From assembly GCA_002323895.1 (NCBI GenBank), contig DCQM01000051.1, positions 2,685 to 23,069 of the forward strand: a stretch of DNA of 20,385 nt, read 5' to 3'. This document shows positions 14,603 to 20,385 of this stretch, piece after piece. Made by a program: the position numbers and the translations under genes. Position 1 is the stretch's first letter. Each line of letters begins with the position of its first letter. The DNA is from Akkermansiaceae bacterium UBA1518. Its GTDB lineage: Bacteria > Verrucomicrobiota > Verrucomicrobiia > Verrucomicrobiales > Akkermansiaceae. The notes below the pieces were generated by a model that saw only the letters and a program-made list of their open reading frames with translations, searched no databases and was not told the DNA's origin.

Positions 14603-14620
14603 CTTTAACCGTGATTAAAG
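14603..14620 (+). promoter_or_regulatory. Hairpin directly upstream of a start codon
   Basis: CTTTAA (14603-14608) and TTAAAG (14615-14620) form a perfect 6-base-pair hairpin with a 6-base loop. The 3' arm ends seven bases before the ATG of the DUF4956 fusion gene, exactly where a ribosome-binding site would be, and no Shine-Dalgarno sequence is present. It could affect translation initiation or be a dyad operator. Confidence 0.3.
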
Positions 14621-14627
14621 ATCCCGC

Positions 14628-15740
14628 ATGAAGAATCTCATCGTCCAATTCTTGCTCGCTACAGTCCTAAGCTTTACCAGCTTTGCAGATCTGGACGTTC
14701 CGGAAACTGTCAAAGATACATTTCGCCAAAAATATCCAAATGCTCCCGAACCCACCTGGGAGGTCGATACCAATGGCTCTTACGAAGCCAACTATCGAAT
14801 CAATGGCGTTAAATACCGGGCTGACTTCACCAAAGAAGGCATCTGGACGGAGACCGAGAACAATATCGATTTCAACGAACTACCACCAGATGTTCGTTCA
14901 GCATACCTTCTAAAATACAGCAGCGAAGACTTTCGGGATGCCGAGGCAGTCGATAGCGCTACTCAAGGAATATTCTACGAAATCGAAATTGTCAGCGGCA
15001 CCTCAAAAATCGACGTTATGTTTGATCAGAAGGGCCAAATTATCACTCCAGGTGTTCCCACCTCAGAAAATGGCTTTTTTCAATTCTGGATGGATCAAGC
15101 CGCCCAAGACACCCCCCTCATCCGGCAAGGTTGGTCTCTTGTTTACAAGGTCGTCTTCAACCTTATCACCATCTATCTTTTCGCATACGTCATTTATTAT
15201 CGAAGGCATCACGATCACAAGATGCTCTTCCTATTGCTGGCGTTCAACCTCTTCCTCTTCCCCATCTTTTTGTCGAGCTCACTAGTAACAGCTGGCTTTG
15301 GATTCACAATCTTCGCGCTTCTAGCTCTTGTTCGACTTAGGAGTGAAGCCTTTGATAAGGCCGAAATAGCCTACCTTCTCGGAGCAATCTCGCTCACCTT
15401 CGTTAATACCATGATGCCGGCTGTTGCGGATGGCTTTTCAGCAGCCATCATCCTTCTCACGGCCCTTTTTGCCGATCGCCCCTCTGTCTGGCGTGATTCA
15501 TTCCAAAAAATCGAAGTCGATTACAAGATCTCCGACAAGGGGCTAATGCTCGATCAGTCATATCTCCGCGAAAAACTAGCTCAGGAGTATCAAGTCGACG
15601 TTCGCGAAATCACGATCAACCGTGTCTTCAAAAACGAAGTGCGACTCACCCTGATGTATCGTGACGTCCCTGAGCTCCGTGAAACTATCCGCTCAAAGGT
15701 GAAAGAAAAACCTCCGAAAAAGGACCCATTCTTCTACTAG
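14628..15740 (+). CDS. PepSY-like domain fused to DUF4956 membrane domain
   Basis: This 370-residue protein appears to join two domains. A signal sequence (1-20, ending SFA) is followed by a periplasmic region (21-140) that resembles two PepSY-like units (PF11396 type): VPETVKDTFRQKYP (24-37) then strands with YEANYRINGVKYRADF, and LPPDVRSAYLLKY (85-97) then FYEIEI and IDVMFDQKG. Residues 170-283 hold four or five membrane helices with the DUF4956 signature FGFTIFALLALVRLRSE (224-240), followed by AEIAYLLGAISL. A cytoplasmic tail (about 284-370) ends in a lysine-rich segment. DUF4956 proteins often neighbour VTC-type polyphosphate polymerase genes; none is present here. The function is unknown; sensing at the periplasmic domain is a guess. 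It is monocistronic and convergent with the transporter downstream. Confidence 0.85.
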   Translation: MKNLIVQFLLATVLSFTSFADLDVPETVKDTFRQKYPNAPEPTWEVDTNGSYEANYRINGVKYRADFTKEGIWTETENNIDFNELPPDVRSAYLLKYSSEDFRDAEAVDSATQGIFYEIEIVSGTSKIDVMFDQKGQIITPGVPTSENGFFQFWMDQAAQDTPLIRQGWSLVYKVVFNLITIYLFAYVIYYRRHHDHKMLFLLLAFNLFLFPIFLSSSLVTAGFGFTIFALLALVRLRSEAFDKAEIAYLLGAISLTFVNTMMPAVADGFSAAIILLTALFADRPSVWRDSFQKIEVDYKISDKGLMLDQSYLREKLAQEYQVDVREITINRVFKNEVRLTLMYRDVPELRETIRSKVKEKPPKKDPFFY

Positions 15741-15762
15741 ATTTACAAGGAGGAACCGAGCA

Positions 15763-17028
15763 TCAACCAGAGACCTTATCCCAAACCAGGAGCGCGGTCT
15801 TGACTGCTAGAATGCAGGCTACCACAAAACCAAGCCAGCACGTCCCGAGGATCCATCTTGGCACCTTCTTCTCTCCGACCAGCTCCTTCCGAGTCCCAAG
15901 GTAAATTAACGCAGCAGCCAACATTGGTAGCCCTAAAACGGTTAAAGCCTGCGCAATCGTAATCAAGGTCACAGTTCCTGAACCACCTGAGAGCGACCAC
16001 GAAGCGACCCCCATGCCAATCAGCAGAGCAAGGCAAGTCAGCACCCTCGGCATGGTATCAGAAAGACGCCAACCCTTCCCTAGACTATCCGAAAGGATAG
16101 TCCCTCCGATTACCGCATTGACCAAAAAAGAACTAAAAGCTCCAGCCATAATCCCTAAACTGAAAATCACTTTCGCTCCTTTTCCAAATAAGGGCTCTAG
16201 TTGCTTCGCGACATCCCCGACACTCCTCAAATCAACCATATCGGCGCGACCATGAAAGGTGAGCACTGAAGTAATCAGGATAAAAGAGGTCACGATTCCC
16301 AGGACACAAATCCCAAAAATCGAATCCCTTAACCCTTTTCTCCAATCAGCTAATTTCCAGCCCTTCTCACGAACAAGGTAGCCTTGGTAAAAGGCTCCTC
16401 CGATCGAGAAAGTCGTTCCAATCATTCCCAACAGAGGAATAAGATCACTCTTTCTGCTACTCGTTTTTTGAATCGCATCTGGCTCCAACGCTCCAAAAAG
16501 CACTACGATGAGATTACCGGTAAAAGCAAAAATCATCACCAGCACGAGAATCTTCATCAATCTCTCGATCTGAGAATACAAACCCCGGACACGAAAGAGG
16601 CAAAAGGCTACAAAGAAATTGATAATTACGAGAACCATAAGGCTCGTAACGGTCCCCGCCAAGGGGCGCCCATCGCCGATATCTTCCACGAGTGGTTCAA
16701 GGCCAGCGATAATCGCCAAGTTGTTACTCGACTGAAACAAGGCCACAACCAGAAAGAGCACCAATCCAACAAACAAGGAAGCCCCGCGCCCCAACCGTGC
16801 CGCCAACTCCTCACACAAACTTCTTTTATAGGTCACCCCGAGACGGGCTGCCAGCGTCACCATTCCGATCATCAAAAATGTCGATAGCAGCAAAACGAAC
16901 CACGCCGGAAAACCAAAGTCAGCGCCCACTCGCGAGCTAGTCAGGATACTCCCCGGCCCCAGCACCACCGCCGCGACAATAATCGTAGGTCCTATTTTCC
17001 CAATCAGTTCATTCAGCCGTCCAATCAT
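15763..17028 (-). CDS. Nramp-fold transporter lacking canonical metal-site residues
   Basis: The 421-residue product has about 11 transmembrane helices and Nramp architecture. Helix 1 carries VLGPGSILTSSRVGADFG (22-39), where classical Nramp has DPGN: the metal-binding Asp is Gly24 and Asn is Ser27. Helix 6 aligns without gaps to the classical GATVMPHVIYLHSALV segment as GTTFSIGGAFYQGYLV (205-220), so Met, Pro and His become Ser209, Ile210 and Gly211. Manganese or iron transport by the known mechanism is therefore unlikely. It is the last gene of the nagB operon, its ATG overlaps the nagA stop (ATGA), and GGAG lies seven bases before its start. The context suggests a solute linked to amino-sugar catabolism: the sugar itself, an acid, or magnesium. 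No other transporter is encoded in this operon. Confidence 0.88.
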   Translation of the reverse strand: MIGRLNELIGKIGPTIIVAAVVLGPGSILTSSRVGADFGFPAWFVLLLSTFLMIGMVTLAARLGVTYKRSLCEELAARLGRGASLFVGLVLFLVVALFQSSNNLAIIAGLEPLVEDIGDGRPLAGTVTSLMVLVIINFFVAFCLFRVRGLYSQIERLMKILVLVMIFAFTGNLIVVLFGALEPDAIQKTSSRKSDLIPLLGMIGTTFSIGGAFYQGYLVREKGWKLADWRKGLRDSIFGICVLGIVTSFILITSVLTFHGRADMVDLRSVGDVAKQLEPLFGKGAKVIFSLGIMAGAFSSFLVNAVIGGTILSDSLGKGWRLSDTMPRVLTCLALLIGMGVASWSLSGGSGTVTLITIAQALTVLGLPMLAAALIYLGTRKELVGEKKVPRWILGTCWLGFVVACILAVKTALLVWDKVSG

Positions 17029-17939
17029 CTCGTTTCTCCAATTAGTCTTCGCGGATTTTCTTCAATCACTTTTTGGATTTCAAACTTTGAAAGCCCCAAC
17101 TCCCTTTCCAAATTCTCCGCCACTCTTGGCATCGTAATCGTCGAACCAATCAGGTGGCTCCTATCTGGCGATCTCGCCACCAAATCGTCTCCAATCCTCA
17201 CATCTCTCCCCAGAAAATGATAATCCCCAACCCCCATCCCGGCAGCGGCAATAGCATCGGTCACCATTACAACACGTTCAGTCCCAACCAGATCGAGATA
17301 GTTCTTCAAGGTCACAAATGGCACGTGCGCCCCATCTGGAATAAAGCTGATCCATAAATTATCTCGTTGAGATAGCACACGCTGGATGACGTTATCATGC
17401 CGATTCAACTCCATCGGACATCCGTTCCCCAGATGGGTGAACATTTTCAACCCGGCCTCAATCGAACCCTGCAATTGTTTTATTGTTGGATCGCAATGGC
17501 CGGCAGCCACACAAATACCCTGCTCCGTCAAATATCGCGTTACTATAAATCCCTCATCCCGCTCCGGAGCAAGTGTCACAATTCTCGTTAATCCTCCTGC
17601 TGATTCAAGAAGCCGCTTCATCTCCCCAAGGTCCGACCGCTTTGCATGCTCCACTGGGTGAGCTCCAATATATCCTTGGGTTTCATTCAAAAATGGACCC
17701 TCGATATGGATTCCACAGATTAACTTGGACCATTCCAGGTTCTGATTCCGCAGTTGAACCAAGCGCTCCATCCGGGAACACATGACATCAAGACCATCCG
17801 TAATGAAGGTTGCAAGGATCCCACCAACCCCATCCTTTTTCAAAGCCTCGCATACCTGATCAAGATCTTCACCGCTGAGTAAGTCGCCATTAAAATCGAC
17901 TCCTGCGTAGCCATTTACCTGTAAGTCGAACGTCCCCAT
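17025..17939 (-). CDS. nagA: N-acetylglucosamine-6-phosphate deacetylase, compact form
   Basis: NagA removes acetate from GlcNAc-6-P to give glucosamine-6-P, the NagB substrate. The 304-residue protein keeps the amidohydrolase barrel: DLQVNGYAGVDFNG (5-18), GIHIEGPFLN with metal ligand Glu80, AAGHCDPT with His148, MFTHLGNG with His169, PDGAHVP with His205, and the catalytic Asp228 in VTDAIAAAG. It is about 75 residues shorter than typical NagA (about 380), mainly because the N-terminal part of the small beta-sandwich domain is absent: the protein starts directly at the first barrel strand. THLGNG replaces the usual THLFNA. The start lies two bases after the oxidoreductase stop codon, with AGAGGA upstream. 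Deacetylation of another N-acetyl-hexosamine 6-phosphate cannot be excluded. Confidence 0.93.
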   Translation of the reverse strand: MGTFDLQVNGYAGVDFNGDLLSGEDLDQVCEALKKDGVGGILATFITDGLDVMCSRMERLVQLRNQNLEWSKLICGIHIEGPFLNETQGYIGAHPVEHAKRSDLGEMKRLLESAGGLTRIVTLAPERDEGFIVTRYLTEQGICVAAGHCDPTIKQLQGSIEAGLKMFTHLGNGCPMELNRHDNVIQRVLSQRDNLWISFIPDGAHVPFVTLKNYLDLVGTERVVMVTDAIAAAGMGVGDYHFLGRDVRIGDDLVARSPDRSHLIGSTITMPRVAENLERELGLSKFEIQKVIEENPRRLIGETR

Positions 17940-17941
17940 CT

Positions 17942-19084
17942 TTAATTTTTCCTCTTAAAAAATTCTCGAGCCCGTTCTTCATCTAAAGGTAAATCAACTG
18001 GCAGTCCTTCGGCTGCCGAAATTTGCGCCGCCCATCCCAAATCCGCAACCGGAGATGAATTAGCAAAGCTGAGATACGATTGCTCGCCCTTCTGGATACA
18101 CTCCAAAAAATGTGAAACACAAGCCCCCGTTTGATGTTTCATAACATCACCACTATCCGGAGTAGTGGTCTCAGCAGGCCATTGATGTTCTTCTACCTCC
18201 TCAGCTTTACAACGCTCCGCGTCGAGAGGATAAATCCATTTTCCATCGGTGGTTTTCTCAGACCAAACGCGAACCTTTTGTGGGCGATCCAGCAATGAAT
18301 CAAAAATTAAGCCACCCTCCGTTCCGTGAATATGATGGTAGGCATCATAACCATTTGCCTGATCAACATTACCAAAACAAAAGCCGGTTGCCCCATTACT
18401 GAATTCAATCTGTAAGTTCCAGAGGCCAGGAATATCAAAGTCGCGGCGATGAACCATTGAGCTCGTGGCATAAACCCTCACTGGGCTCGCTCCTTGCTCG
18501 GCCATAATATTAAGCATTACTGAGAGCGAATGAATAATACCCATCCCGATTGCATCTCCCATACGTTCACCGGAGAGCTTCCATTTTTTGTCCCCAGCAA
18601 TATTGATCGGATGACGATAATTCACTTGAATCTGGGTAATCGTTCCAAAAACACCTTCGGACGTCATACGCCTAATACGATTCTCCAGAGCATCAAAATT
18701 CATGAGATAATCGACAAAAGTCACTAATCCCGGATTTGCCTCCTCCAACTCAATCTGACGCAGAAATTCATCGTAGCGAGTCGCACAGGGCTTCTCACAG
18801 AAGACATGCTTCCCCGCTTCCATTGCCGCAATGGCTTGCTGTCCATGCGCTTCATTTGTACTGCAAATGATGACCGCATCCAGATCAGGCATTCCCAGCA
18901 TTTTCTCAAAATCATCAAAGTATATTCCTTCTCTAATGCCCAGTTCGTTCATCACCTCAAGGGCCTTATCTCGCCGCCGCTGATGAATCCCAATTACCTG
19001 AACCCCCTCATGCTCAGAAAAACGGCGTAATAAGGTCGCACCCATCCAACCCGCGCCCACCAAACCGATTCCAATCGAACTCAT
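17942..19084 (-). CDS. Gfo/Idh/MocA-family oxidoreductase
   Basis: The 380-residue product has the N-terminal NAD(P)-binding Rossmann fold with GLVGAGWMG (7-15), and the CEKPCA motif with Glu97, Lys98 and Pro99, where the lysine usually contacts cofactor and substrate. The C-terminal alpha/beta domain follows, with GDAIGMGIIHSLS around residue 180 carrying the family's usual histidine. There is no signal peptide, so it is cytoplasmic and unlike Tat-exported GH109 members. It sits between nagB and nagA, overlapping nagB by four bases (ATGA) and ending two bases before nagA. Family members oxidise sugars or, in NanOx/YjhC, convert 2,7-anhydro-sialic acid to sialic acid through an NAD-dependent cycle. 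The context makes an amino-sugar or sialic-acid derivative the likely substrate, but sequence alone does not decide. Confidence 0.92.
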   Translation of the reverse strand: MSSIGIGLVGAGWMGATLLRRFSEHEGVQVIGIHQRRRDKALEVMNELGIREGIYFDDFEKMLGMPDLDAVIICSTNEAHGQQAIAAMEAGKHVFCEKPCATRYDEFLRQIELEEANPGLVTFVDYLMNFDALENRIRRMTSEGVFGTITQIQVNYRHPINIAGDKKWKLSGERMGDAIGMGIIHSLSVMLNIMAEQGASPVRVYATSSMVHRRDFDIPGLWNLQIEFSNGATGFCFGNVDQANGYDAYHHIHGTEGGLIFDSLLDRPQKVRVWSEKTTDGKWIYPLDAERCKAEEVEEHQWPAETTTPDSGDVMKHQTGACVSHFLECIQKGEQSYLSFANSSPVADLGWAAQISAAEGLPVDLPLDEERAREFFKRKN

Positions 19085-19833
19085 GACACCCCCCCTTTAT
19101 CCAACAAGCTCGCTGCCGGCTCATCGATATAGAGACCGCAGTCTCCATGCCGTTGCAGGATCGACGCGGGCACACTCGGTAACACCTCACCTTCAACTGA
19201 ATTACGGACCGCTTCGGCCTTTCGTTCATCGGGGACTGTACAAATAATCGATCCACTCTTCATGATCTGTCGAACTGACATCGAGATCGCCTTTTCAGGC
19301 ACCGCTTCTAAACTCGCAAACCAGCCCTCACCAAATTGTTGCTGGCGACAGTCCTCATCTAAATTCACCACCAAATACGGGTTCTCTATTTCAAAATCTG
19401 CCGGAGGATCATTGAAGGCCAAATGCCCGTTCTCCCCGATCCCCACAAAAGCGACATCAATCGGAGTCTCCGCGATCAAAGCACCTACGCGATCACACTC
19501 CGCAATCGGATCATCCTCGGCATTAATGTAGTGAAACGCTCTCACCGGTGAAGGTAATTGATCCTCAAACCGTTCTTTTAAGTATTTCCGAAATGACGCC
19601 GGATGCTCGATCGAAAGACCCACATATTCGTCGAGGTGGAAAATCGTTACTTGGGTCCAGTCAATTCCCTCTTGCTGGATCAGAGCCGCCAGCATTTCAA
19701 ACTGCGAAGCTCCGGTCGCAACAATAATATTTACTTCCCCCCGTTCCCCTTGAACCTTCCTCATCTTCTCCGCGCCATCCCTAGCTGCCGCCAGACCCAT
19801 TTCTTTCTTCGAACCAAACCGTTGACAATTCAT
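19081..19833 (-). CDS. nagB: Glucosamine-6-phosphate deaminase
   Basis: NagB isomerises and deaminates glucosamine-6-P to fructose-6-P and ammonia, the entry to glycolysis. The 250-residue product has family length. The phosphate-binding segment VATGASQFEM (38-47), the FHLDEYVGL motif with Asp68 (65-73) and the active-site loop GIGENGHLAFNDP (131-143) are present. Compared with E. coli NagB (NDGHIAFNEP), the proton-relay Asp is Asn135 and the following Glu is Asp142, while His137 is kept. GIGENGHLAFNDP is, as I recall, shared by a broad NagB-like subfamily, so a working sugar-phosphate isomerase/deaminase is likely, but galactosamine-6-P is an alternative substrate. It is first in the four-gene operon and divergent from the sialidase-like gene across 100 bases. 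Confidence 0.92.
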   Translation of the reverse strand: MNCQRFGSKKEMGLAAARDGAEKMRKVQGERGEVNIIVATGASQFEMLAALIQQEGIDWTQVTIFHLDEYVGLSIEHPASFRKYLKERFEDQLPSPVRAFHYINAEDDPIAECDRVGALIAETPIDVAFVGIGENGHLAFNDPPADFEIENPYLVVNLDEDCRQQQFGEGWFASLEAVPEKAISMSVRQIMKSGSIICTVPDERKAEAVRNSVEGEVLPSVPASILQRHGDCGLYIDEPAASLLDKGGVS

Positions 19834-19842
19834 AGACGCCCT

Positions 19843-19870
19843 ATGATGGATCCAGAGTTTCTCAGGTCAA
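19843..19870 (-). promoter_or_regulatory. Candidate sigma-70 promoter of the nagB operon
   Basis: On the minus strand, TTGACC (19870-19865) is followed after 16 bases by CATCAT (19848-19843), which match the consensus hexamers at five and four positions. The -10 element ends nine bases before the nagB ATG, so the transcript would be leaderless or nearly so. The same 100-base gap must also contain the promoter of the divergent sialidase-like gene, for which I found no convincing pair. No strong operator palindrome is visible. Confidence 0.35.
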
Positions 19871-19933
19871 TCTCATTGCTCAGTAACACGAATTGCTTCG
19901 ACTTTCCATATCAGCTAGGGGCATTCTCTTCTG

Positions 19934-20385
19934 ATGAATCACTCGCGCCGAAGTTTTCTCAAAACTGGAACCTCTGCCGGAATCGTAGGATCTCTAGGTT
20001 TTAATCTGAACCTCCAAGCCGCGCCCACCGCCAAAATCCTCGATACGAGAATTATCAGCCAACTCTCAAATCGCTACCATGGCTGGCCTACCTTGACCCG
20101 ATGCAAAAACGGACAACTTCTCGTCGTTTGCTCAGGCGGCCGCGATCAACACGTCTGTCCCTTCGGACGAGTCGACTTCCAACGATCCAACGACAACGGA
20201 AATTCATGGACCTATCCCCGCACGATTCTTGACGGCCCTATTGATGACCGAGATACCGGCGTTCTGGAGACAATGAAAGGTTCCCTTCTTGTCACGACTT
20301 TCACATCTCTCGCCTACGTCCCAAACCTTCCAAAAGACAACCGCAAAAAACGTTGGCTCGCCGCCCACAACCGAATCCCCGAGGC
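19934..20385 (+). CDS. Tat-exported sialidase-like (BNR) protein, 3' truncated
   Basis: The frame is open from ATG 19934 to the window end (150 residues visible). The N terminus is a Tat signal: the twin-arginine motif SRRSFLKTG (4-12), a hydrophobic GTSAGIVGSLGFNLNL, and a likely cleavage after QAA (28-30). The mature part begins a sialidase-type beta-propeller: WPTLTRCKNGQLLVVCSGGR (51-70), an Asp-box SNDNGNSW (85-92) and GPIDDRDTGVLETMKGSLLVTTFTS (101-125 region). Exo-alpha-sialidases release terminal sialic acid; many verrucomicrobial paralogues have other or unknown glycosidase activity, and the catalytic Tyr/Glu pair lies beyond the window. Export by Tat suggests a periplasmic or surface enzyme folded before transport. 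Its divergence from nagB supports a role in releasing an amino sugar. Confidence 0.85.
   Translation, partial: MNHSRRSFLKTGTSAGIVGSLGFNLNLQAAPTAKILDTRIISQLSNRYHGWPTLTRCKNGQLLVVCSGGRDQHVCPFGRVDFQRSNDNGNSWTYPRTILDGPIDDRDTGVLETMKGSLLVTTFTSLAYVPNLPKDNRKKRWLAAHNRIPE

Noticed and set aside
15747..15753. AAGGAGG between the DUF4956 fusion and the transporter
   Set aside because: No plus-strand start codon with a real reading frame follows; the next gene is convergent, so this Shine-Dalgarno look-alike has nothing to serve.
19822..19847. TTGACA and TATGAT on the plus strand before the sialidase-like gene
   Set aside because: The hexamers are good, but the spacer is only 14 bases, too short for a sigma-70 promoter, and the -35 lies inside the nagB coding region.

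Overview
The window is bacterial chromosome from what looks like a Verrucomicrobiota member, probably of the Opitutia lineage. This is inferred, not proven. The grounds are a C-terminal secreted-protein module typical of Verrucomicrobiota and Planctomycetota, the GlcNAc-6-P deacetylase and sialidase variants of those phyla, the ribBA-ribH-nusB order, and translation starts that mostly lack a Shine-Dalgarno sequence. No transposase, integrase, CRISPR array or prophage gene was seen. The gene content is mostly housekeeping, with an accessory carbohydrate locus at the right end.

Left part (1-5400): the 5' end of a tRNA (minus strand, probably tRNA-Gly) is followed by a 350-base intergenic stretch with two inverted repeats. 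A tight three-gene unit comes next: nrdR, an unrecognised gene whose N-terminal half resembles a degenerate ATP-cone, and a HIT-family nucleotide hydrolase. Convergent to it is a stand-alone Pta-like protein resembling the C-terminal domain of malic enzymes. A PHP-family histidinol-phosphatase-like gene diverges from that. A photolyase/cryptochrome-related gene lacking the iron-sulfur cysteines of its family closes the block.

Middle (5580-14400): a secreted beta-rich surface protein faces a minus-strand cluster of three genes (a secreted protein of unknown function, the diadenylate cyclase cdaA, and bioD). Then come a plus-strand alpha/beta hydrolase and the riboflavin/antitermination run ribBA, ribH, nusB. 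A promoter-like sequence lies between ribBA and ribH, and nusB is about twice the usual size because of a central insertion. An AI-2E-family membrane protein with an unusually large central region follows. After a structured 228-base gap there is a fusion of a periplasmic PepSY-like domain to a DUF4956 membrane domain.

Right part (15763-20385): a tightly packed minus-strand operon encodes, in transcription order, a glucosamine-6-phosphate deaminase (nagB), a Gfo/Idh/MocA oxidoreductase, a compact N-acetylglucosamine-6-phosphate deacetylase (nagA) and an Nramp-fold transporter that has lost the canonical metal-binding residues. A Tat-exported sialidase-like protein, truncated by the window end, is transcribed divergently from it. 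Together they look like an amino-sugar or sialoglycan utilisation locus: the exported enzyme would release a sugar, the atypical Nramp-like protein could import it or an associated solute, and the oxidoreductase, NagA and NagB would feed it into glycolysis. This locus is the best candidate in the window for an undescribed system.
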